This document shows, in pieces, positions 1 through 7,363 of a DNA stretch of 13,193 nucleotides. Numbering within the stretch: position 1 is the first letter of the stretch; each line of letters opens with the position of its first letter. Position numbers and translations under genes: made by a program. The stretch is from DAMCAP01 sp964369265 (GTDB lineage Bacteria > Bacillota > Clostridia > Oscillospirales > Ruminococcaceae), in the NCBI GenBank assembly GCA_964369265.1, contig CAYJEV010000050.1:1-13193 (forward strand), in the 5' to 3' direction. The notes under the pieces were generated by a model that was not told the DNA's origin, ran no database searches, and saw nothing but the letters and a program-made list of their open reading frames with translations.

Positions 1-2
1 GA

Positions 3-51
3 CTTCAAAATCGCCCCTGCGAGGAATATGAATAATTGGAACGCAGTGAAG
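3..51 (-). other. Structured leader or start of a small RNA, running off the left edge
   Basis: Just downstream of a good minus-strand promoter (TATAAT at 66-61), the sequence can fold. CTTCA (3-7) pairs with TGAAG (47-51), and CTGCG (17-21) pairs with CGCAG (42-46). A nine-base bulge lies on one side and a 20-base apical loop on the other. A transcript starting near position 54 would begin with this fold almost at once. It may be a 5' leader of a gene beyond the left edge or the 5' end of a small RNA. I do not recognise an RNA family. Confidence 0.3.
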
Positions 52-60
52 GTTATTTAT

Positions 61-89
61 ATTATACCACTATAATGTTCAGTTGTACA
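61..89 (-). promoter_or_regulatory. Leftward sigma-A-type promoter for a gene or RNA outside the window
   Basis: Read on the minus strand, TGTACA (89-84) is followed after exactly 17 bases by TATAAT (66-61). The -10 is perfect and the -35 matches TTGACA at four of six bases. Transcription would start near position 54 and leave the window to the left. The promoter is framed by two copies of TATAGTGGT. Confidence 0.5.
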
Positions 90-97
90 CCACTATA
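65..97 (-). repeat. Duplicated TATAGTGGT motif within a promoter
   Basis: TATAGTGGT occurs twice in the same direction on the minus strand, at 97-89 and 74-66, with a 23-base period (about two helical turns). The first copy abuts and overlaps the -35. The second fills the end of the spacer and runs into the -10. This placement is typical of a regulator binding site. The same motif with the same 23-base period recurs at 10212-10243. The regulator is unknown. Confidence 0.45.
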
Positions 98-137
98 TTA
101 TTTTTCATTAGCTATAATCATTTTTGAAACATCTGTT

Positions 138-172
138 ACAAAAAAATATCTTCCAGCATTGCTGGAAGATAT
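138..172 (-). terminator. Rho-independent terminator of the amidohydrolase gene
   Basis: ATATCTTCCAGCA (146-158) and TGCTGGAAGATAT (160-172) form a perfect 13-bp inverted repeat. The innermost pairs open to form the loop. On the minus strand it is followed by seven T (146-140). It lies 86 bp beyond the amidohydrolase stop codon and separates that gene from the leftward promoter. Confidence 0.9.
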
Positions 173-257
173 AGTAATAAATATATTAAAATTTAAGATT
201 CAAAAAAACTAAATGATTTATTAACAGCACTACAACTATTAGCTCTTATCTTTTAGC

Positions 258-1568
258 TTATAGGTGACCCCATTCTTTTAAGTATTGCTCTTTTGTCATT
301 ACTGGCTTAAAGTTATCCTTGACCTCAAGCCCTACTTTTGCGCCATCGGCTAATAAATCAATTAAGGTTAGCGCTATTGCCTTAGCTGCATCAACGTAAG
401 CAAGCTCTTTGTCGCCAATCTCAAAAGTTTCAGAATGGAATGTACCGATTGCTCCACCAATTGAAGCTTGAACAGAAGGCATTAGATGCGAAATATCTCC
501 AGCATCTGTTGAACCTGTCATTCCTTCGCCAATGTTAACACAATGCTCTTCACCAACAATTGTCTTTAAGTTTTCATACATTACATCGTAAAGTGGTTCA
601 TGAATTACCATCGGTAAGTATCCTGGAAGATCGATAATCTCTGTTTTTGCTCCAACTGCATCTCCACCAGCCTTAAAAGCTCTGCTAACTTTCATAGATG
701 CATCTAAAATAGCATCAAGATTTGAGCCTCTAACATATGTTTCAAGCCTTACATCGGCTGGAACTACATTAACCAAATCACCACCTTTAGTAATGATTGG
801 GTGAACTCTAATATGATCTTCATCTCTAAAAGTTTCTCTTTGCATCGCAACAGCTGCAAGACCTAAGTTTGCTGCATTTAATGCATTGATACCTAAATGA
901 GGCGCTCCTCCAGCATGAGCTTCTTTTCCTTCATAACGAATAATTTTGCCAACAAATCCATTTGATTTGCCGCCAGAAGAAGCTTTTAGCTTGCCTTCAG
1001 TATTGGCTGTGTGCTGCATAACCATGATGTCTATATCGTCCATTTTGCCAAGACGAACAAACTCTTGCTTTCCACCTAAGAAATGCACTTTGCCTTGATT
1101 TCTTAGTTCATTTCTATATTGAATTTCAACATACTCCTCTGCTGGCACAGCCATTAAAGAAATATCTCCAGAAAGCTCCTCCATTATGCCTGTTCCAGCA
1201 AGCGCATAAGCAACGCCAACTAAAGAGGCGCACATAGCGTTATGTCCGCAAGAGTGTGCTGCGCCTGTACCTGGAGCTGCGCAGCGATGCCCAGGAGCAA
1301 CAACTGCATCCATCTCGCCAAATACAGCTATCTTAATTTTAGACTCCTTGCCCTTTAATGGAGCGATAACACCAGTTATAGCAACTTCGTCCTCATATTT
1401 TAATCCTAGCTCATCAAATACCTTCTTGATTTTTGCAGCAGTTTTAAATTCTTTATAACCTAACTCTGGCTCTTCGAAAACAGATTCTCCAAGAGCAATA
1501 ATTTCATCCTTCTTAGCATCAATAGCTGCTAAAGCTCTTTGTTTTAGCTCGTTTATTGTCATTCCCAT
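258..1568 (-). CDS. M20D family metal-dependent amidohydrolase / aminoacylase-like peptidase
   Basis: This 436-residue cytoplasmic hydrolase removes acyl or aminoacyl groups from amide-linked substrates such as N-acyl amino acids or p-aminobenzoyl-glutamate-like compounds. The exact substrate cannot be read from sequence. The M20 metal-site landmarks are present: GEMDAV (about 84-89), HSCGHN (105-110, with C107 and H109 as metal-site residues), the catalytic pair E144-E145 in VPAEE, H186 in MQHT, and a C-terminal histidine in GTFHSETFE. The middle part, from about KSNGFVGKI to the LETYVRG segment, is the usual dimerisation domain, with a conserved EAHAGGAPHLG stretch. No signal peptide is seen. 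The chosen ATG has AAAGGAG about 8 bases upstream; the second ATG, two codons in, is too far from it. It is a single-gene unit, divergent from the M32 gene and followed by a strong terminator. Confidence 0.9.
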   Translation of the reverse strand: MGMTINELKQRALAAIDAKKDEIIALGESVFEEPELGYKEFKTAAKIKKVFDELGLKYEDEVAITGVIAPLKGKESKIKIAVFGEMDAVVAPGHRCAAPGTGAAHSCGHNAMCASLVGVAYALAGTGIMEELSGDISLMAVPAEEYVEIQYRNELRNQGKVHFLGGKQEFVRLGKMDDIDIMVMQHTANTEGKLKASSGGKSNGFVGKIIRYEGKEAHAGGAPHLGINALNAANLGLAAVAMQRETFRDEDHIRVHPIITKGGDLVNVVPADVRLETYVRGSNLDAILDASMKVSRAFKAGGDAVGAKTEIIDLPGYLPMVIHEPLYDVMYENLKTIVGEEHCVNIGEGMTGSTDAGDISHLMPSVQASIGGAIGTFHSETFEIGDKELAYVDAAKAIALTLIDLLADGAKVGLEVKDNFKPVMTKEQYLKEWGHL

Positions 1569-1611
1569 TACAAATCTCCTTTAATATAATAAATTTGTTT
1601 CCACTTATTCA

Positions 1612-1640
1612 AGTATATACCATATTTACAAAAATGGAAA
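1612..1640 (-). promoter_or_regulatory. Possible promoter of the amidohydrolase gene
   Basis: On the minus strand TTTCCA (1640-1635) is followed after 17 bases by TATACT (1617-1612), about 45 bases before the amidohydrolase start. The -10 is good and the -35 is weak. It is the best candidate in this very AT-rich divergent region, but it is not certain. Confidence 0.35.
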
Positions 1641-1709
1641 TTAGCAAATACTATAAAGTTTAATATTATATTATATTTAAAATGACTAAAGATATTAATA
1701 CTATTATAT

Positions 1710-1738
1710 TTGACAGGTACTATAAAAAACTGTATAAT
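1710..1738 (+). promoter_or_regulatory. Perfect-consensus sigma-A promoter of the M32 carboxypeptidase gene
   Basis: TTGACA (1710-1715) and TATAAT (1733-1738) are separated by exactly 17 bases. Both hexamers match the sigma-A consensus at all positions. Transcription should start near 1745, giving an untranslated leader of about 50 bases before the ATG at 1796. Confidence 0.85.
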
Positions 1739-1795
1739 TATGTTAATAATCTTATTATTTTGTGCCGATAGTAATTGGCGGAATGGAGTATCATT

Positions 1796-3295
1796 ATGTC
1801 ACATCAATTAGTGGAGCAGGCTATAAACCTTTTAAAAGAACAACGTTACTACGATAGTATGCAAGGGCTTATGGGCTGGGATATTTGGCAAGGGCTTTCA
1901 AATAATGGAAATACATATAGAAATGAAGTTAGGAGCTTTTTAACCAAGCAAGCTTCTGAGCAGCTATTATCTCCTGAAACTGCAAAGCTTTTATTAAAGC
2001 TCGAGGATATTCCAGAGAGCAGTTATAACTCGCCTTATGAAAAAGCAGCTATAAGGGCTTTAAGGCATAGATATGATAGATCAACAAAAGTGCCTTTAGA
2101 GCTTAGAACAAAGATGAGAAATTTTACTAGCAACGCTCAAAAAGTGTGGCAAGAGGCGGTTAAGCTTGATAGTTTTGAACATTACAAACCATATCTTAAA
2201 GAGCTTTTTGAGCTTAAATTGCAGGTTGCAAATGCTATAGACCCAAACAAAAACCCTTTTGATCTGCTTTGCGATGGGGTTGATGAGGGAATTGATACAG
2301 CCGAAGTAGGGCGAATTTTTGCTGCACTTAAGACAGGAATAAAAGATATTCTAGCAAAAACTCCATTCAAAGACATGCCAGACCATCCTATTGCCTCAAT
2401 AACTGCAGACACAAAGCGCATTCGTGATTTTGCGTATGAGGTTAATGCCCTAACAGGATATGACTATGGCTCTGGAAGAGATAGCGAAACTGTTCACGGT
2501 ATGTGTACAGCAGTCGGCCCAAAAGACAGCAGAATTGCAATATCCTACACCAAAAGCCCTTGGGGCGGAATGTTTACTATGCTGCACGAAGGCGGTCATG
2601 GAAGATACGAGCATGGCTCATGCAAAGAAGCTATTGATTGCTCTGTATGGGGCGGTGTTTCAGGCGCTATGCATGAAGGGCAGGCGCGTTTTTATGAAAA
2701 CATGATCGGACGCTCCCTTCCTTTTATCAAGCACATATTCCCTGTTATACAAAAGCACTTTCCTGAAATAGGAAGCGCTACTGCTGAGGACTTCTATAAA
2801 GCTGTTAATAAGCCAGCCCCATCCCTCATCAGAATTGGGGCAGATGAACTGACGTACAGCCTTCATCCAATCATTAGATTTGAAATGGAGCAAGACTACT
2901 TTAATGGCAAAATCAACACTGACCAGTTTATGAAAATTTGGAATGAAAAATATGAAGAATGCTTCTCTCTAACACCAACAACAATGAGAAATGGTGTTCT
3001 TCAAGATATACACTGGGCTTCTGGTCATATTGGCTATTTCCAAAGCTATACATTAGGAAATTTATATTGCGGGCAATTGCTAGAAACAATGCTAAAAAAA
3101 TATCCAAATTTATATCAAGATATGGAAAAGGGCGATATTAGCAACATAAATAACTTTTTATACGAAAACATTCACCAATATGGCGAGGCTTTATATACAC
3201 CTGAAGAACTTATTGTTAATGCAACTGGAGAGAAATTAAGCGAAAAATATTTCTTAAATTACCTAAGAAACAAATATCTTGATATTTCTCTATAA
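1796..3295 (+). CDS. M32 family zinc carboxypeptidase (thermostable carboxypeptidase Taq type)
   Basis: This 499-residue cytoplasmic metallocarboxypeptidase trims single residues from the C-terminus of peptides, probably in peptide recycling. The zinc-binding HEGGH motif is at residues 264-268, and the third ligand is probably E294 in HEGQARFYE, as expected for M32. DPNKNPFDLLCDGVDEG and the C-terminal DIHWASGHIGYFQSYTLGN stretch are family-typical, and the length fits the usual 490-510 residues. The ATG at 1796 is preferred because GGAG (1785-1788) lies 7 bases upstream; an in-frame TTG at 1775 would add seven residues but has no ribosome binding site. A consensus promoter drives the gene. 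No terminator is visible before ppx, 79 bp downstream, so some read-through into ppx-ppk1 is possible. Confidence 0.93.
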   Translation: MSHQLVEQAINLLKEQRYYDSMQGLMGWDIWQGLSNNGNTYRNEVRSFLTKQASEQLLSPETAKLLLKLEDIPESSYNSPYEKAAIRALRHRYDRSTKVPLELRTKMRNFTSNAQKVWQEAVKLDSFEHYKPYLKELFELKLQVANAIDPNKNPFDLLCDGVDEGIDTAEVGRIFAALKTGIKDILAKTPFKDMPDHPIASITADTKRIRDFAYEVNALTGYDYGSGRDSETVHGMCTAVGPKDSRIAISYTKSPWGGMFTMLHEGGHGRYEHGSCKEAIDCSVWGGVSGAMHEGQARFYENMIGRSLPFIKHIFPVIQKHFPEIGSATAEDFYKAVNKPAPSLIRIGADELTYSLHPIIRFEMEQDYFNGKINTDQFMKIWNEKYEECFSLTPTTMRNGVLQDIHWASGHIGYFQSYTLGNLYCGQLLETMLKKYPNLYQDMEKGDISNINNFLYENIHQYGEALYTPEELIVNATGEKLSEKYFLNYLRNKYLDISL

Positions 3296-3334
3296 ATTTT
3301 ACATTCTCAAGATAGTTTGCTTAATAAGTCTTGG

Positions 3335-3364
3335 TGTATACTAAAAAGATAATAATAGCAAGGA
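3335..3364 (+). promoter_or_regulatory. Possible -10 element and strong ribosome binding site before ppx
   Basis: TATACT (3337-3342), directly preceded by TG, could be a -10 for ppx-ppk1, but no good -35 lies at 16-18 bases. AAGGAG (3359-3364) is a strong ribosome binding site ten bases before the ppx ATG. A separate promoter here is uncertain because the M32 gene has no terminator. Confidence 0.3.
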
Positions 3365-3374
3365 GATTAAGAAT

Positions 3375-4283
3375 ATGTATGGAATTATAGATATTGGATC
3401 GAACACTATTAGGCTTTCAATGTATAAATCCGATGGTGTAAAGTTCACTCCCATGTTTAATAAAAAATTTATGGCTGGACTTGCTGGTTATGTAGACGAA
3501 GACGGATACCTCTCTGAACAAGGCATCGATAAGGCTGTAAGTTCTTTATCACAATTTAAACAAATCATTGAAAATGTTGAACCAAAGGAAGTGTTCGCTG
3601 TTGCGACTGCCTCCCTTAGAAACATCACTAATAGCGAGGAAGCGACTGCTGAGATCGAAAAGAGAACCGGCATCAAAATAGACGTTATATCAGGAAACGA
3701 TGAGGCTATATATGATTTCGTTGGCGCAACCTCATTTCTTGACTTAAAAGATGGCATTTTAATTGACATTGGCGGAGGCAGTACAGAGCTAGTTTTTTAT
3801 AAAAATAGCGAAATAGTTAATACTTTTTCAATGCCGATTGGCTCGCTTAATATGTATAAAAACCATGTTAAAGATATAATCCCAAACGCAAAGGAGTTTG
3901 CAAAGATTGAAAAGAATGTCAAAGAAGAGCTAAAAAAGCTTGGCGATGCGGCAAAAGGCTCTGGCTATACTTTGACTTGTGGTGTTGGAGGAACGGTTAG
4001 AGCTGTTAGGGCTATTCGAGATGAAATCTCCCCTGAATTCGCTAAAAATTCCATCACTATGTTTGAGATTGATGTGCTTCTTTCTGCATTTAAAAGCAAT
4101 AGAAGCTTTGCTACTCAAAAAATCATTAAATGCATCCCAGATAGAATTCATACTCTACTGCCAGGAATGATTATTCTTAATACTGTTGCAAAAAAATACA
4201 AATGCGAAAGCATTATGATAAGCGAGTATGGCGTTAGAGAGGGCTATCTTTACACAAAACTTTTAGAATTAGGAGGTAACTAA
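3375..4283 (+). CDS. ppx: Exopolyphosphatase, Ppx/GppA family (short form)
   Basis: This 302-residue enzyme is expected to remove terminal phosphates from inorganic polyphosphate, and possibly to act on pppGpp as some family members do. It has the ASKHA-fold phosphate-binding loops: IDIGSNTIRLSMY at residues 5-17, and IDIGGGSTELV with the glycine triplet at 133-135. A third glycine-rich loop, TCGVGGTVRA, follows at about 200-209. The protein ends after the two-lobed ASKHA core and lacks the HD-like C-terminal domain of the roughly 500-residue E. coli type enzymes, so it is the short Ppx form. Its TAA stop shares one base with the ATG of ppk1 (TAATG), and the ppk1 ribosome binding site AGGAGG lies inside the end of this gene, so the two are translationally coupled. 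Confidence 0.92.
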   Translation: MYGIIDIGSNTIRLSMYKSDGVKFTPMFNKKFMAGLAGYVDEDGYLSEQGIDKAVSSLSQFKQIIENVEPKEVFAVATASLRNITNSEEATAEIEKRTGIKIDVISGNDEAIYDFVGATSFLDLKDGILIDIGGGSTELVFYKNSEIVNTFSMPIGSLNMYKNHVKDIIPNAKEFAKIEKNVKEELKKLGDAAKGSGYTLTCGVGGTVRAVRAIRDEISPEFAKNSITMFEIDVLLSAFKSNRSFATQKIIKCIPDRIHTLLPGMIILNTVAKKYKCESIMISEYGVREGYLYTKLLELGGN

Positions 4284-6457
4284 TGAGCAATATAGTCCCG
4301 ACTAGAAGTTATACCGAAAATAGAGAGCTTTCATGGCTTAAGTTTAACCAAAGAGTGTTAGAAGAGGCTTCTGATAGCAATGTTCCTTTGCTTGAAAGAT
4401 TAAAGTTTGTTGCCATTTTCACAAGCAACTTAGATGAATTTTTTATGGTGCGTGTTGGGCGACTATTCCACACTTCTGTCATAACGCCAGATGCTAGAGA
4501 TTCACGAAGCAATATGACACCAAAAGAACAGCTTCAAAAGATATATTCTGCTGTTAAGCCTTTATATTTTCAAAAATCAAAAATATACGAAGAAATAAAA
4601 CAAGAGCTTAAAGACGAGGGCATTGTTTCTCTTGATTATCATGAGCTGTCTGAATCAGATAAAGTTTATATCGAAGAGTATTTTAAGATTTTCATAAATC
4701 CAGTGCTTGCACCTCAAATAGTCGATCCTCATCATCCCTTCCCTCATATCGCAAACAAGCAGATAGTAATTGGCGCTTTATTAAGAAGAAAAAGCGATAC
4801 TGTTTTCGGCTTGTTACCGCTTCCAAGCGCAATACCTGAACACATTCTTCTTCCAGGCAATGAGATTAGATTTATTAGAACAGAAAAAGTTCTTTTAAGC
4901 TATTTATCAAAAATCTTTAATAAATATGAAGTTATTGAAAGAAACTGCTTATGCATAACAAGAAACACTAACATAAGCACAACTGACGAAGAGCTTCACA
5001 AGCTCGATATAGAAACTGACATACTTCAATCAGAAAATACTATTAAAGATCATATGCGCAAACTGCTTTCAAAGCAAAAGCGCCTTTCTGTTGTTAGAAT
5101 TGAAGCTAATTATAGCATGAGCGAAGCTTTTTGCGATTATATTTGTGATAAATTCTCAGTACGACAAAATCAAATTTTTGTAACGCCAACTCCTCTTAAA
5201 ATGGGCTTTGTGTTTGATTTATACAAAGAGCTAACAGCAGCACAGCGCTCAAAGCTTACTTACCCTAACTTCTCCCCTGCACCGCTAATAACAGATGATA
5301 ATAAAACTGGTATACTCGCTTCTATTAGAGCTCAGGATAAGATTATTCACTATCCATATGAGAGCATGGATTATTTCCTTCAAATGATAAAAGAAGCAGC
5401 TAATGACCCAGAGGTTATCTCTATTAAAATAACTATCTATCGTTTGGCAAAAAGAGCAAAGCTGGTTGACTATTTATGCAATGCTGCTGAAAACGGCAAA
5501 GAAGTTTCTGTTCTAATGGAGCTTCGCGCTAGATTTGATGAGCAGAACAACATTGACTGGTCAGAAAAGCTTGAAGAAGCTGGCTGCAAAATCATTTATG
5601 GTTTTAATGATTATAAAGTGCATTCAAAGATATGTTTGATAACTTCAAGAAGTTCAACAGGGCTAAGCTATATAACCCAAGTCGGCACAGGAAATTATAA
5701 TGAAAAAACAGCCGAGTTATACACTGACCTTTCAATAATTACAGCAAATAACGAAATCGGATTAGATGCTGTCGAATTCTTTAAAAACATGGACATCGCT
5801 AACCTTGAAGGACGATACAACACGCTTTTGGTTGCTCCAGTTAATTTAAAACCGAAACTGCTTTCTTTAATGGATGAAGAGATAGCAAAAAAAGAAGAGG
5901 GCTTTATTTTCATCAAAATAAATTCCTTAACTGATATTGATTTTATTGATAAGCTTGCTGAGGCTTCAAAGGCTGGGGTAAAGGTTAATCTTATTGTTAG
6001 AGGAATTTGTTGTCTAATCCCTAAAATACCAGGCGAAACTGAAAATATCGATATCATAAGCGTTGTTGGAAGATTTCTTGAGCATCCTAGAATATATATG
6101 TTTGGTAAAAATGAAGCACAACAAATATATATAGGCTCATCTGATTTAATGACAAGAAACACCGAATATAGAGTTGAGGTTGCTTGCCCAATACTTGACC
6201 CAGAAATAAGAGCTGAGATAAATGATATTATGAACTTGCAGTGGCGAGATAATGTAAAAGCAAGGTTTTTATCTGCTGATGGAATTTATAGAAAGAAAGT
6301 CGATACAAGCTCCGAAAACTCCCAAGAACAATATATTAAGCTTTATTCTTCAAGCAGGGTTAAAGCTACTTCACCAAAGAAAAAGGAAGCTTCTTTGTTA
6401 GATAGAATACTTAAAAAGCTCAACCTTCAAAGAATAGATAAAGCTTCAAAATCTTAA
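4283..6457 (+). CDS. ppk1: Polyphosphate kinase 1
   Basis: This 724-residue enzyme reversibly transfers the gamma phosphate of ATP onto inorganic polyphosphate, usually as a membrane-associated oligomer. The N-terminal ENRELSWLKFNQRVLEEA signature (residues 12-29) is diagnostic, followed by the middle HPFPHIANK region. The C-terminal half contains two phospholipase-D-like lobes with the catalytic histidines H447 (in YKVHSKICL) and H601 (in RFLEHPRIY), corresponding to E. coli H435 and H592. The last 50 or so residues (after YRKKVDTS) are a lysine- and serine-rich tail beyond the usual end and poorly conserved in appearance. The gene starts inside the ppx stop codon with AGGAGG seven bases upstream and is followed by a good terminator. 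Kinase and phosphatase in one transcript suggest control of polyphosphate level by the balance of both. Confidence 0.96.
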   Translation: MSNIVPTRSYTENRELSWLKFNQRVLEEASDSNVPLLERLKFVAIFTSNLDEFFMVRVGRLFHTSVITPDARDSRSNMTPKEQLQKIYSAVKPLYFQKSKIYEEIKQELKDEGIVSLDYHELSESDKVYIEEYFKIFINPVLAPQIVDPHHPFPHIANKQIVIGALLRRKSDTVFGLLPLPSAIPEHILLPGNEIRFIRTEKVLLSYLSKIFNKYEVIERNCLCITRNTNISTTDEELHKLDIETDILQSENTIKDHMRKLLSKQKRLSVVRIEANYSMSEAFCDYICDKFSVRQNQIFVTPTPLKMGFVFDLYKELTAAQRSKLTYPNFSPAPLITDDNKTGILASIRAQDKIIHYPYESMDYFLQMIKEAANDPEVISIKITIYRLAKRAKLVDYLCNAAENGKEVSVLMELRARFDEQNNIDWSEKLEEAGCKIIYGFNDYKVHSKICLITSRSSTGLSYITQVGTGNYNEKTAELYTDLSIITANNEIGLDAVEFFKNMDIANLEGRYNTLLVAPVNLKPKLLSLMDEEIAKKEEGFIFIKINSLTDIDFIDKLAEASKAGVKVNLIVRGICCLIPKIPGETENIDIISVVGRFLEHPRIYMFGKNEAQQIYIGSSDLMTRNTEYRVEVACPILDPEIRAEINDIMNLQWRDNVKARFLSADGIYRKKVDTSSENSQEQYIKLYSSSRVKATSPKKKEASLLDRILKKLNLQRIDKASKS

Positions 6458-6472
6458 CAAAACTCATAAACT

Positions 6473-6516
6473 AAAAGGGCTGTGACGAAAATAAATCGTC
6501 ACAACCCTTTTTTATT
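6473..6516 (+). terminator. Rho-independent terminator after ppk1
   Basis: AAAAGGG (6473-6479) and TGTGACGA (6481-6488) pair with TCGTCACA (6496-6503) and CCCTTTT (6505-6511). There is one C-A mismatch in the middle and a 7-base loop. A run of six T (6508-6513) follows. It closes the ppx-ppk1 transcript 15 bases after the ppk1 stop codon. Confidence 0.92.
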
Positions 6517-6527
6517 GATTTTCTCAA

Positions 6528-6665
6528 ATATAAATATAAGACTAAAAACTAATGGTAAAAGGAGAAAGACTAGAGTTTCTTTGAGTATCCTCACCTAAAG
6601 CCGACTGCAAGTCGTTTAAATATCGCAAAGCGACACCATCACTCTTTACTTTTAACTATTCACTT
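6528..6665. repeat. Structured intergenic stretch, possibly a dispersed repeat
   Basis: This gene-free stretch between ppk1 and the SUFU gene looks unlike the coding DNA around it. It holds two short perfect hairpins: CGACT/AGTCG with loop GCA (6602-6614), and TCGC/GCGA with loop AAA (6622-6632). It ends in a segment of ACTCTTTACTTTTAACTATTCAC type (6642-6664), which on the other strand reads GTGAATAGTTAAAAGTAAAG. Such simple GTGAATAG-like tracts often mark multi-copy intergenic repeats in clostridia. There is no second copy in this window, so the repeat status is inference. Confidence 0.3.
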
Positions 6666-6690
6666 AAATAATCAGAGCGGAGATTATTTA
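6665..6690 (-). terminator. Inverted repeat just past the SUFU gene, possible weak terminator
   Basis: TAAATAATC (6665-6673) and GATTATTTA (6682-6690) are a perfect 9-bp inverted repeat with an 8-base loop. It starts two bases after the SUFU stop codon. No T-run follows on the minus strand, so it is a weak terminator at best; it could also protect the mRNA 3' end. Confidence 0.4.
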
Positions 6691-6692
6691 TG

Positions 6693-7349
6693 TTACACCA
6701 TTTCTTCTGTTCTATCAAAGTCAATCACTAAATCTGGATTTACTTGCTTTAGTTTTTCATAAATAACTTTTATGTTATCTATACTATGCTTAATGCTATC
6801 AAACTCTTTTTGAGTAATAGCAACAAGCTGCAAAAACTGCACCTCTCCATATAGTGTGCTAATGGTTTTAGCCTCTGTATCAGGGACAATAATCATGGCA
6901 ACCATTTTGGAATTTTCAGCACCAGCTAGCTCCCTGACATCAATGGAGATATACTGAAATTCCTCAAAATAGCTTTTGTTAACATTTGTGTATCGTGCTA
7001 GATGTCCAAGAAGCCTCATAGCCCACTGATTTGACTCATGATCGCCTTTTAGCTTCATAGTCATTTCGTATCCCCATTTGCTATACTCCCCTCCTAAGCT
7101 CTCTTCATCGGTGTATAGCTCACTTAAACCATATGTAACAACATGGGTATAGCCTTTTGGCGAATTATAATAAGAATAACCATCAATCCACTCATCTCCG
7201 CCAAAAATTGGTCTTGAAGTTATGATAGTACCATAATGGTTTGGCTCTTGATTTGGATACAGTTTCTCAAATACTTCATCAATTGCATCCCAGCCTGGCG
7301 CCCAGTCTTCTTGCTCTTCGCAATGCTTTTTAAATTCTTCTAATGTCAT
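6693..7349 (-). CDS. Suppressor-of-fused (SUFU) domain protein
   Basis: This 218-residue soluble protein is almost entirely one SUFU domain. The N-terminal signature APGWDAIDEVFEKLYPNQEP (residues 17-36) runs into HYGTIIT. The core motif THVVTYGLSELYTDEE (68-83), followed by KWGYEMTMKL (91-100), is highly characteristic. No signal peptide or membrane segment is present. In bacteria SUFU proteins are known as immunity proteins in polymorphic toxin systems and also occur as stand-alone genes; the exact partner here is unknown. AGGAG lies 8 bases before the ATG. It is the last gene of a minus-strand cluster, 14 bp after the 403-residue gene, so it is very probably co-transcribed with that gene. 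No toxin gene is adjacent within the window. Confidence 0.9.
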   Translation of the reverse strand: MTLEEFKKHCEEQEDWAPGWDAIDEVFEKLYPNQEPNHYGTIITSRPIFGGDEWIDGYSYYNSPKGYTHVVTYGLSELYTDEESLGGEYSKWGYEMTMKLKGDHESNQWAMRLLGHLARYTNVNKSYFEEFQYISIDVRELAGAENSKMVAMIIVPDTEAKTISTLYGEVQFLQLVAITQKEFDSIKHSIDNIKVIYEKLKQVNPDLVIDFDRTEEMV

Positions 7350-7363
7350 ATTCTTTCTCCTGT

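Noticed and set aside
1775..1795. TTG start for the M32 carboxypeptidase
   Set aside because: The seven extra residues have no ribosome binding site, while the ATG at 1796 has GGAG at ideal spacing.
5695..6162. 155-codon open frame on the minus strand within ppk1
   Set aside because: It is a shadow of the ppk1 coding frame, which has clear catalytic motifs through this region. The shadow frame has no ribosome binding site or recognisable domain.
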